This document shows positions 16,008-23,822 of a stretch of DNA of 64,000 bases, one piece after another. Made by a program: the position numbers and the translations under genes. Every line of letters starts with the position of its first letter. Positions within the stretch are counted from its first letter, which is position 1. The notes under the pieces are model-generated. The model was not told where the DNA came from. It worked only from the letters and a program-made list of their open reading frames with translations, and did not search any database. The stretch is taken from the NCBI RefSeq assembly GCF_021729155.1, contig NZ_JAJQYA010000018.1:1-64000 (forward strand). Reading direction: 5' to 3'. The stretch comes from Membranihabitans marinus (GTDB taxonomy: Bacteria; Bacteroidota; Bacteroidia; Chitinophagales; Saprospiraceae).

Positions 16008-19000
16008 ATGAAAAGATTTATATTCTTTATAGTACTGATGTTGTGTTGGTCCATAATATCATTTGCACAGAATTCAGTGAGCGGAACCGTAGTAGATGAA
16101 GAAGGGGATCCACTAATTGGAGCTAATGTTTTGGTGAAAGGAGGTTCTACTGGGAGTATTACAGATTTTGATGGAAAATATGTGGTTGAAATTCCTGAAG
16201 GTACGGAAGCTCTTATTTTTAGTTATACCGGATATGAGACTCAAGAGATAAGTATCGGTGGCAGAACGGTAATCGATGTCATCCTTGTTTCTGGTCAATT
16301 ATTGCAAGAAATAGTTGTTACTTCATTGGGTGTGTCCAAGGAGAAAAAACAATTGGGATATGCAGTTTCTTCTGTGGACAATGAAAGTTTGAATCGTACC
16401 AGTGATGTTTCCCCTCTCGATGGATTAAAGGGGAAGGTGGCTGGATTAGAGATTTCACAGTCCAGTGGTCAGCCTGGAGCCTCGAGAAAGGTAAGGCTAA
16501 GAGGAGTAGGATCCATCAATGGATCGGCATCCCCATTGGTAGTAATCGATGGTGTACCTCAATTTGATAGTTTTACTGGCGCAACATCAAGTCTGGATCG
16601 CCAGACCGACTTTGGCAATGCCCTCAGTGATCTCAATGCCAATGATATAGCCAATGTCACTGTGCTCAAAGGCGCAGCGGCATCTGCATTGTACGGCAAT
16701 CGAGCGGCATCTGGAGTGATTATGATTACTACGAAAAGCGGTGAGTACGGACCTCAAGGACTCAATGTGGAGTTCAGTACTGGTTTTACGACATCGGAAA
16801 TAGCTCGTGTCCCTTTTACTCAAAGTGAATTTGGTAATGGATGGTCAGGAGTGCGAGATCTCAATGAAAATGGATCTTGGGGCCCTCGTCTCGACGGTGT
16901 AGAAAGAGTTTGGGGTAGGGTAGTCAATGATCAACAGAGGGTGAAAACCTATGTGGCCAGACATGAAGATTCCTACCGAGCAGCCTTCGATTTTGGGCAG
17001 GAGTATCAAAACTCCCTCGCTTTCTCAGGGGGCAATGATGTGAGTCGTTTTAGAGTGAGTTTTGCCAATGTCAACTCAGATGGTATTATACCGACGTCCA
17101 GCGATTATCTCAATAGAAATACATTGGCCTTTAATGGGGGATTGAAATTGGATAATTGGGAGATTTCAAGTTCCTTTAATTATATTAATAAAAATCAGCG
17201 ATTAGTGCCAGGAGGACAGGGGGATAACGGTGGTTTTGGGTATGGTTATATCAATGAATTGCAACAGATTCCCGTTGATTTTTGGATCAATGATCTCGAA
17301 GATATAGACAATCCTTTCAATAATGCAGACAATTACTACACCTCTTTTGCCTCCAATCCATATCAAGTATTGAAGCAAAACAGAACTGCTTCGTTGCAGA
17401 ATAGATTGTATGGAAATGTGTCGCTGAAATACAATATTATGGATAATCTGTCTTTGACCTCTAGGATCGGTGGCGATTATTCCAATAATGCCATAAGTGC
17501 CTACGGTGCTGTAGTTACCTATACCCCAGGCAGTCCCAATTATATTCTGGGAAGTGCGACCAATCCAGGTGCTGTTAACGAACAAAGCCTAAATAGAAGG
17601 CAGTGGAATATCGATATTTTTGCCAGTTACAACGAGGATCTACACGAGAAATTAAATATGAATCTAACCGCTGGTTGGAATGCCTGGGAATATTTTGCTA
17701 AAAGTGAATCTATAACTTCTAGAAATTTAACCTTACCTGGGTTTTACAATGTCAATAATACCCCGGATCCACCTTCTGTAGCAACAGCTACGTCAATGCA
17801 ACGAAGTCATGGTTTGTATGGTCAGTTGGAATTTGCATGGGATTATTGGGTATATTTAACACTTTCTGGGCGGAATGATTTCTTTTCTACCATACCTTTA
17901 GAAAACAATAGTGGATTTTATCCATCGGCGAGTTTGAGTTTGGATTTAACCGATAAAGTTTTCTCCAATGTAGGTTTTGTCGATTTCTTGAAGCTGCGTG
18001 CAGGTTTTGCTCAAGTGGCTAGCGATGCAGCTCCTTACTTGACATCGGTCGGATATGCACCTGCAATAATTCGTTCTGGAGGATTTGGTTCATTGGAATT
18101 GCCCATTGGTGGAATTACCGGTTATGAAGTAGACGATGCTCTGGCAGACAATAATCTGATTCTTGAGGTAACGGATGAAATTGAATTCGGAATTGAGTCT
18201 ACATTATTTGGCAACCGATTGCGATTGGATTTGACCTATTATGATAGAACAACGAATGATCAAATCGTTACCGCTGAAATACCTCCTTCTACGGGTTATA
18301 CTGCACTGACTACGAATATCGGTTCCATTTCCAACAAAGGTTATGAGTTAAATGTGGGTATTACCCCTATCCGAAATGATAACTTTGAATGGAATATCAA
18401 CTGGAATTTTACTCAGAATAAAAATAAAGTCATTGACCTTGGGGATGTAAATGAAGTGACCATCTTTGGATTTGCCGGGGGAATTGATATCAGGGCGGTG
18501 GAAGGATTGACGGCTTCTGAGTTTTATGGACCTTCCGTGAAGACCAATGCTGCGGGGCAGCTTATAGTCAATGCCAATACGGGTTTTGCAGTAGAAGGTG
18601 AGGATTTTGTCAGTTATGGTTCTGCATACCCCGATTTTATTATGGGACTGACAACTGGGCTGCGATTCAAAAACTTTAACCTCGATGCTACCTTGGATTA
18701 TCGAAAAGGGGGGTTGATTTTTTCTGGTATGGCTGACATCAATTATTTTGTCGGCAATGCCCTAGAAACGGCTTATAACGATAGAAATCCATTTATTGTT
18801 CCCAACTCTGTAATAGACAATGGAGATGGAACTTATACACCGAATACTACACCTATAGCCTATAACGATATATGGTCTTATTGGAATGATTTTAGTGGCA
18901 ATGATGCCTTTATTACCCGTAAGACGGTGGTGGATAGAACATATTTCAAATTGAGACAAGTGACTTTGTCATACACCTTACCCCCTACATTATTTAACGG

Positions 19001-19184
19001 TTTGATTGAGAGTGCAAAATTGGCTATTTACGGTAGGAATCTATTGTTGTGGACGCCTAAAGAGCAATACTTTATAGATCCTGAGATTTCTTCCTTTGGC
19101 ACCGGTCAAGCCGGTGAATTTGGGGAATTGTACGGTACTCCAAGTACCAGAGATTACGGTGTGAAATTGAGTCTTACTTTTTAA
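16008..19184 (+). CDS. SusC/RagA-family TonB-dependent outer-membrane transporter
   Basis: A 1058-residue protein. A signal peptide (1-20, ending SFAQ) is followed by a carboxypeptidase-regulatory-like domain (about 22-96, SGTVVDEEGDPLIGANVLV) and the SusC plug motif with GLKGKVAGLEISQSSGQPGA (about 140-160) and VVIDGVP. The rest is the 22-strand barrel, ending KLSLTF. It imports large nutrients across the outer membrane using TonB energy, with the SusD lipoprotein 16 bases downstream as lid. The substrate cannot be deduced, because the operon lacks hydrolase genes. It is paralogous to the interrupted susC at 23823. Confidence 0.95.
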   Translation: MKRFIFFIVLMLCWSIISFAQNSVSGTVVDEEGDPLIGANVLVKGGSTGSITDFDGKYVVEIPEGTEALIFSYTGYETQEISIGGRTVIDVILVSGQLLQEIVVTSLGVSKEKKQLGYAVSSVDNESLNRTSDVSPLDGLKGKVAGLEISQSSGQPGASRKVRLRGVGSINGSASPLVVIDGVPQFDSFTGATSSLDRQTDFGNALSDLNANDIANVTVLKGAAASALYGNRAASGVIMITTKSGEYGPQGLNVEFSTGFTTSEIARVPFTQSEFGNGWSGVRDLNENGSWGPRLDGVERVWGRVVNDQQRVKTYVARHEDSYRAAFDFGQEYQNSLAFSGGNDVSRFRVSFANVNSDGIIPTSSDYLNRNTLAFNGGLKLDNWEISSSFNYINKNQRLVPGGQGDNGGFGYGYINELQQIPVDFWINDLEDIDNPFNNADNYYTSFASNPYQVLKQNRTASLQNRLYGNVSLKYNIMDNLSLTSRIGGDYSNNAISAYGAVVTYTPGSPNYILGSATNPGAVNEQSLNRRQWNIDIFASYNEDLHEKLNMNLTAGWNAWEYFAKSESITSRNLTLPGFYNVNNTPDPPSVATATSMQRSHGLYGQLEFAWDYWVYLTLSGRNDFFSTIPLENNSGFYPSASLSLDLTDKVFSNVGFVDFLKLRAGFAQVASDAAPYLTSVGYAPAIIRSGGFGSLELPIGGITGYEVDDALADNNLILEVTDEIEFGIESTLFGNRLRLDLTYYDRTTNDQIVTAEIPPSTGYTALTTNIGSISNKGYELNVGITPIRNDNFEWNINWNFTQNKNKVIDLGDVNEVTIFGFAGGIDIRAVEGLTASEFYGPSVKTNAAGQLIVNANTGFAVEGEDFVSYGSAYPDFIMGLTTGLRFKNFNLDATLDYRKGGLIFSGMADINYFVGNALETAYNDRNPFIVPNSVIDNGDGTYTPNTTPIAYNDIWSYWNDFSGNDAFITRKTVVDRTYFKLRQVTLSYTLPPTLFNGLIESAKLAIYGRNLLLWTPKEQYFIDPEISSFGTGQAGEFGELYGTPSTRDYGVKLSLTF

Positions 19185-19200
19185 TTTAAAATTATAAAAG

Positions 19201-20736
19201 ATGAAATTAATATATATAATATCAATGGTAATCTTGTCAACATGTCTTCTTTCATGTGATGATTGGTTGGACATAAACAATGATCCCGATAAGGCAGTGG
19301 ATATTCCGGCTAGCTTAGCCATCCCCGCGATTGAGGGGCAGATTGCTGGTTCTCTTTCTGGAGAATACTCTATTTTTGGAGGGATTTGGTCTCAGCATTG
19401 GGCTCAGCACAATAACTCTTCTCAGTATAAGTCAGAAGATAGTTACAATATTACCAGTGCGGACTATAATAATGAATGGGATTTATTGTATTCAGACGCC
19501 TTGGTAGATGCCAAAATCGCAGCAGATAAAGCCAAAATAGAAGGCAATTGGAATGTCAATTTACAAGCTGTTGCACTCCAATCCTTCACTTTTCAAGTAC
19601 TAGCTGACTTGTATGATATGGTTCCCTTTAGCCAATCTTTGTCTCCTGATGATTTTTCTCAGCCTACATTTGACAGTGGAGAAGCTGTATATGCAGGCTT
19701 GATTGCAAGATTGGATGAGGCTTTGGCTCAGGATTTTGATGCAGTAACCAATACTTTAAATCCCAATGATTTCTTATTTGGAGATGGAAGCTTGGCCAAT
19801 CAAATTGGTCATTGGATTGCTTTTGCCAATACTTTAAAATTGAAACTGTATCTGCGACAGATGGAAGTTAATCCCTCTCTAGCCATGACTGGTATTTCGG
19901 CCATGATCAATGCGAATGTCCCATTTTTGACGACTGCTGATGCTGCCATTTCAGATTTTGAAGATGCAGATAGTAAGAGTTTTCCTTTGTATGAAAGCGA
20001 TCGAAGGCAGTTGAATACTGGTAATAACCTAAGAGCATCTTATACTTTAGTACGATTTTTAGAAGAAAATGGAGATGTCAGAGCAAGTCATTTTTTCAAT
20101 CCCGCTTCCGGTGGTAGTATTGTGGGCGTACTCAACGGCAGTTTTGATGTGCCTTCTGCGGATTTGGATCCTCTAAGTCATTCTCAGGTTAAATTGTCGC
20201 CCACGCAAAATTTTTATTTTTTCAGTGTTGAAGAAGTTCATTTTATGCTGGCAGAAGCCTATTTGAGGGTGATGAACAACGCAGCAGAGGCCAAGAAATA
20301 CTACGATGCCGGAGTAATTGCGGCTTTTGATCGATATAGCGAAGATGGGTCGGCCTTGGTTGCTTCTGGTGGGGCCTATGAGTTTCCAGAAGGAGGGACT
20401 TTTGATGAGCAATTCAAAGCAATAATGATGCAAAAATGGGTGGCCTATGTGTATCGGGGATACGAGTCATTTTTTGAACAGAATAGGACAGGGTATCCAG
20501 AAGTGTCGACTATTACTAGTTATCCTTGCGATATTACCTACGGAGAGGCTATCTCTGGAACTACTTCTTGCGATACAAACTATAAAATCGGTGATTATAT
20601 TATTTCATATGAAACCGTATTAAATCCGGGGCAATTGCCGAGAAGATTGGTTTTTCCCGATTCAGAACTCAATGTAAATCCCAATTCACCAGCTAAGGTT
20701 GCTGTAGATGTTCCCGTATGGTGGGATGTTAATTAA
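19201..20736 (+). CDS. SusD/RagB-family nutrient-binding lipoprotein
   Basis: A 511-residue protein with a lipoprotein signal (LSTCLLSCDDW, lipid on Cys19). It begins with the usual DWLDINNDPDKA segment and is rich in helical TPR-like segments (LYSDALVDAKIAADKA, ALQSFTFQVLADLYDMVPFS). The C-terminal region has EVHFMLAEAYLR and RRLVFPDSELNVNP. It matches the SusD-like group 2 family. It sits on the cell surface, binds substrate and caps the SusC at 16008-19184. The short gap on both sides supports one operon. Confidence 0.94.
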   Translation: MKLIYIISMVILSTCLLSCDDWLDINNDPDKAVDIPASLAIPAIEGQIAGSLSGEYSIFGGIWSQHWAQHNNSSQYKSEDSYNITSADYNNEWDLLYSDALVDAKIAADKAKIEGNWNVNLQAVALQSFTFQVLADLYDMVPFSQSLSPDDFSQPTFDSGEAVYAGLIARLDEALAQDFDAVTNTLNPNDFLFGDGSLANQIGHWIAFANTLKLKLYLRQMEVNPSLAMTGISAMINANVPFLTTADAAISDFEDADSKSFPLYESDRRQLNTGNNLRASYTLVRFLEENGDVRASHFFNPASGGSIVGVLNGSFDVPSADLDPLSHSQVKLSPTQNFYFFSVEEVHFMLAEAYLRVMNNAAEAKKYYDAGVIAAFDRYSEDGSALVASGGAYEFPEGGTFDEQFKAIMMQKWVAYVYRGYESFFEQNRTGYPEVSTITSYPCDITYGEAISGTTSCDTNYKIGDYIISYETVLNPGQLPRRLVFPDSELNVNPNSPAKVAVDVPVWWDVN

Positions 20737-20751
20737 CTAAAAATATAAACG

Positions 20752-21405
20752 ATGAAATATATTACTTATATGATAATAATGTTGGGATTGGTCTTCTGGG
20801 GGTGTGAGGATGATGCATCACCTTCTTTTGTAACTACCTATCCTGTGATTTCTGTTTTGGGTGATGTTGTCTTACCTGTAGAGATGGGTACTGCTTTTGT
20901 GGATCCCGGTGCTGAGGCCATGGTGGGTGATATAGCTGTAGAAGTGGAGGTGATGTCAGATGTCAATACTTCAGAGCCTGGTTATTACAGTGTTACCTAT
21001 TCATCGACCAATGAAGATGGATTTTCTCGATCTGAGTCTAGAATGGTTATTGTATATGAGGTGGGAGAGGTTGCTGGTTTGTATAGTGGTATACGCACAA
21101 ATACTGGTACTGGAGGTCCCATTTTGATTTCTTCTCTCGGAGGCAATAGATATAGCGTCAGTGATGCGGCTGGAGGTTATTATGTATTTGCGCGTGGAGA
21201 TGGGTTTGGAAATATTGCGCCCTTTACATTGACCTTGAACGATGACAATACTTTTGTAGCCGATCCAGCTTTTAACAATGGATTTGGATTGGCGGTAGAA
21301 GTCAGTAATGGTGTTCGATCGGCCGATGGACAGACCTGGAGCTGGGATTTACTTTTTCCAGCGGTTAATTTTGGCTTTAGTATAGTATTGACTAAAATAT
21401 ATTAA
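20752..21405 (+). CDS. SusCD-associated lipoprotein with DUF5011-type domain
   Basis: A 217-residue protein with a lipoprotein signal (GLVFWGCEDD, Cys about 18). Residues about 35-105 form an immunoglobulin-like DUF5011-type repeat (VEMGTAFVDPGAEAMVGD, then YYSVTYSSTNEDGFSRSESR). The C-terminal half resembles the BT_2262-type domain seen in such operons (GLYSGI, YSVSDAAGGYYVF). It is probably a surface accessory glycan-binding protein. It lies 15 bases after susD, and its counterpart in the second operon is at 28565. Confidence 0.82.
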   Translation: MKYITYMIIMLGLVFWGCEDDASPSFVTTYPVISVLGDVVLPVEMGTAFVDPGAEAMVGDIAVEVEVMSDVNTSEPGYYSVTYSSTNEDGFSRSESRMVIVYEVGEVAGLYSGIRTNTGTGGPILISSLGGNRYSVSDAAGGYYVFARGDGFGNIAPFTLTLNDDNTFVADPAFNNGFGLAVEVSNGVRSADGQTWSWDLLFPAVNFGFSIVLTKIY

Positions 21406-21417
21406 AATTGATAGAAG

Positions 21418-21912
21418 ATGAAAATTGAATATTACCTATATATGACCTTGGTCGTTATGATGATGTTTTCCTGCGATTTAACCGATGAATTGGATCCCGG
21501 TGGAACAGCAGTTGAGAAATTAGCTGGAGATTGGTTTGTTAAAATCTATGAAAATGAAGTGGCAGATGGAAATCTCTTGTCCAATAGTTATTATACGGTG
21601 ACCACTTATAATACATCGGCCAATATACCTACGGAGTTGTACTTGGATGACCATGAGACATGGCCGTATAAAGGTGTATTAAAAGTAAATGCAGCTGCGT
21701 TGACTTTTGATGCAGCAGCAGGCGGAGCCAATTTTTATAACGATACCATTTTTGCAGAGATTTTAGGTGGTCAGGTTTGGCTAGATGCCGTGCAACCTCC
21801 TAGTGGTACAACAACGGATTCGATTCAGATTCGGTTTAAATTTTCTGACTATGATAATGAAGTGATCTATTCGGGATATCGCAGGACGGGTTTTCTTGAA
21901 GATGAGCATTAG
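21418..21912 (+). CDS. Lipid-binding-type small lipoprotein of SusCD operon
   Basis: A 164-residue protein with a lipoprotein signal (MMMFSCDLTDE, Cys about 19). It continues LDPGGTAVEKLAGDWFVKIY, matching the start of the lipid-binding putative hydrolase family (PF12888-type) found after DUF5011 lipoproteins in SusCD operons. A later part has GVLKVNAAALTF and IRFKFSDYDNEVIYSGYRRTG. Its role is unknown; it is predicted to be surface-exposed. It is last in the operon, and no clear terminator follows. The second SusCD operon lacks this gene. Confidence 0.75.
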   Translation: MKIEYYLYMTLVVMMMFSCDLTDELDPGGTAVEKLAGDWFVKIYENEVADGNLLSNSYYTVTTYNTSANIPTELYLDDHETWPYKGVLKVNAAALTFDAAAGGANFYNDTIFAEILGGQVWLDAVQPPSGTTTDSIQIRFKFSDYDNEVIYSGYRRTGFLEDEH

Positions 21913-22089
21913 GTATAGGTGGTAAATATTTTGAGGTTAATGGACGGATTGTTTTCCTAGAAATGGTTATTTCTTTAATCCCAATTCATGTATTAATCCA
22001 TGATTGCCCTGTAACTCGTAAGGTTTTTAGCCACTGGCTTCGGTGTGGTATTTTAATTTATTTTGAGTACGTAGAGACATGACTGAATG

Positions 22090-22173
22090 TAACTGAATGA
22101 AGTCACCATAGTGACCAAATACCCTCAATGGGTATTTGATGAAGGCACCAATGCCTCCGCGCATTGGGTGGGA
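22090..22173 (+). repeat. Modular three-hairpin repeat, copy 2
   Basis: Linker aactgaatgaa leads into hairpin A (GTCAC cata GTGAC, 22102-22115) and hairpin B (AAATACCC tcaat GGGTATTT, 22117-22137). Linker gatgaaggca follows, then hairpin C (CCAATGC ctccgc GCATTGG, 22148-22167) and the tail GGTGGG. All three stems differ from those of copy 1. Confidence 0.85.
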
Positions 22174-22198
22174 GAGGAAAGTATCCAATCGACTAAAT

Positions 22199-22295
22199 GT
22201 GACTGAATAAAGTGCATTATCGAACATAATACGAAGTATCATTGACCGTAAATCGGTCAATGGTGAGATAACCACAGCTACCATGCTGTGGGTGG
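22199..22295 (+). repeat. Modular three-hairpin repeat, copy 3 (degenerate)
   Basis: Linker tgactgaataaagt, a weak hairpin A region, hairpin B (CATTGACCG taaat CGGTCAATG, 22240-22262), then hairpin C (CCACAGC taccat GCTGTGG, 22272-22291) and GGTGGGT. The gatgaaggaacc linker is decayed here. Confidence 0.75.
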
Positions 22296-22300
22296 GTGAG

Positions 22301-22424
22301 GAAAGGTCGCAAATCGACCTTTGATGAAGATGACCGAATGTAGTTGCTCTTTAGAGCAACTCGATGGACTAAATGTCCATCGGATGAGGGAACCGGAGCC
22401 ACTGCGCTCCGGGTGGGTAGGCCA
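22301..22424 (+). repeat. Modular three-hairpin repeat, copy 4 with extra B hairpin
   Basis: A B-type hairpin (AAAGGTCG caaat CGACCTTT, 22302-22322) precedes a complete unit. That unit has linker tgaccgaatgtag, hairpin A (GTTGCTC ttta GAGCAAC), hairpin B (CGATGGAC taaat GTCCATCG), linker gatgagggaa, hairpin C (CCGGAG ccactgcg CTCCGG) and tail GGTGGGTAGGCC. Confidence 0.85.
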
Positions 22425-22512
22425 CTGTGCCGAGGCGTGATTGCCCTGGAATTCCTAGTTAAGATACTACTACCAGTATAGCATTACGTCTTAATTCACA
22501 ATATTTAAGCCA

Positions 22513-22614
22513 TGACTGAATGAAGTAGTCTGAAAGACTACCAAATGCCCACTGAGGGCATTTGATGAAGGAACCGAAATCACTGTGTTTCGGGTGGGTT
22601 GGCCTTGCGTCTCC
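22513..22614 (+). repeat. Modular three-hairpin repeat, copy 5
   Basis: Linker tgactgaatgaag, hairpin A (TAGTCT gaa AGACTA), hairpin B (AAATGCCC actga GGGCATTT), linker gatgaaggaa, hairpin C (CCGAAA tcactgtg TTTCGG), tail GGTGGGTTGGCC and a terminal TTGCGTCTCC. It is nearly identical to the copy at 58248, 36 kb away. Confidence 0.88.
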
Positions 22615-22685
22615 CAAAACCACCAATTTAAGACTTATTATTATGTTTTTGACATCAATAATTTAACTTACTATAATGATGCGTC

Positions 22686-22966
22686 GTCATGCCACAGGGG
22701 GCATGACTTCACTCATCTGGCTTACCCACCCAAAGCCAGTGGCTTTGGTGCCTTCGTCATTGGTAGATTGACTACCAATGGTCCTGCGGACCCTACTCAG
22801 TTAGATTTAATCCATCGGGTTGCTCAATAGAGCAACTACATTCGTATACCTCGGCACAGTGGCTCCGGTTCCCTCATCCAATCCATATTTAATGGATTGG
22901 GTACTTCGTACTGCATTCGGTCATATTTAGGACATCGGGTTGCCTTTTGGCAACTACATTCAGTCA
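22686..22966 (-). repeat. Modular hairpin repeat block, reverse orientation
   Basis: On the minus strand from 22966 the block begins with linker tgactgaatgtag. The first elements are A (GTTGCC aaaa GGCAAC), linker tgaccgaatgcagt, A (GTAC gaa-type), B (CAATCCAT/ATGGATTG) and linker gatgagggaacc. A degenerate C (CCGGAG/CCGAGG) follows, then A (GTTGCTC tatt GAGCAAC), A (GTCC gca GGAC) and B (CATTGGTAG tcaat CTACCAATG). It ends with C (CCAAAGCC act GGCTTTGG), tail GGTGGGTAAGCC and a final stem GTCATGCC/GGCATGAC. It is a head-to-head block relative to copies 2-5. Confidence 0.82.
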
Positions 22967-22979
22967 TTCGAAATCTTTT

Positions 22980-23704
22980 CCGTCATTATAAAATGTAATT
23001 CGTATAAATCATAGGGTTTCTCCCTATGCTATTTTATGTCGTCCTTTCAGGACTGCTTTTAGTTTTTTTGGCGTGATTGCTTTAAAATTCAGGTGGAAAA
23101 TTCCATCGTGCCGAAGCATGATTTCCCTATAATTCGTCTATAATCTTCCCTAATTCATAGTTGTTTAAAAAAAATACTGGACCGTAATTTAAAGGACGGA
23201 ATGGGCTTTTTATACAGTCTTAAGGGTGGATCCTAGCTATATAAATAGAATGGATACTGTATTTGGTTAACTATTTGATATGAGTTTTTAAGAAATATTG
23301 ATAAAAACCAAAAATTATTGACTTTTTATAATGTGAAAAAAGTTTGTATTTATTTGTAATAATGTGGCGCATTTTTTTGACTTAATGTCAAATAATATAT
23401 TTTTTATCATTTTAAGTTCGAAATTATATTCTTTAAGTTTTGCCATTTTGACTATGGAATTAAATTTATTAACGATTAATTAATAAATTATTAATAATGT
23501 CGTAATAATTGTGAAGTTATGGCAATAAATAATGGAAGTCTTTGTATTTCCTGTAAAATGCGTTAATATGATACTTAAAGGGATAATAATTGGTCATATT
23601 GATTTTATATTCTCGAAAATATTTCTATATCTTTACCTCCTGAAATTATTTTGACCTAATAAAGAAGCATTTATCATGTCAAAATCGTTTTGATTTATAT
23701 TACT
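22980..23704. other. Gene-free stretch with two short hairpins
   Basis: CATAGGG tttct CCCTATG (23010-23028) and GTCC tttca GGAC (23041-23053) lie just beyond the modular repeats and look like another dispersed palindromic repeat. From about 23160 to 23704 the DNA is AT-rich leader without a gene or RNA I can recognise. Confidence 0.5.
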
Positions 23705-23722
23705 GACTTAAGGATTGATAAT
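23705..23722 (+). promoter_or_regulatory. Element shared by both susC promoters (copy 2)
   Basis: GACTTAAGGATTGATAAT, 16 of 18 bases identical to 15892-15909. It ends 100 bases before the susC start at 23823. The DNA around it shows no comparable identity. Confidence 0.55.
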
Positions 23723-23822
23723 CGCGTATATTATTATCGCCATTTGTGTACAATGATGGTGTTATTCGCGTGTATGTGATTGTTTTTCCACTTTTAAAGA
23801 TTGTTTAATAAAAAAGTAAGGC

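Noticed and set aside
22027-22402. Overlapping short open frames on the minus strand in the repeat region
   Set aside because: They run through the hairpin repeats, have no family features, and similar frames appear in every repeat block only because the repeat sequence is shared.
22090-22966. CRISPR array
   Set aside because: Repeats are not identical, spacing is irregular, the variable parts are self-complementary stems rather than unique spacers, and no cas gene is near.
22090-22966. Integron attC array
   Set aside because: There are no cassette genes between the hairpins, no attC core sites, and the only tyrosine recombinase nearby is of the Xer housekeeping type.
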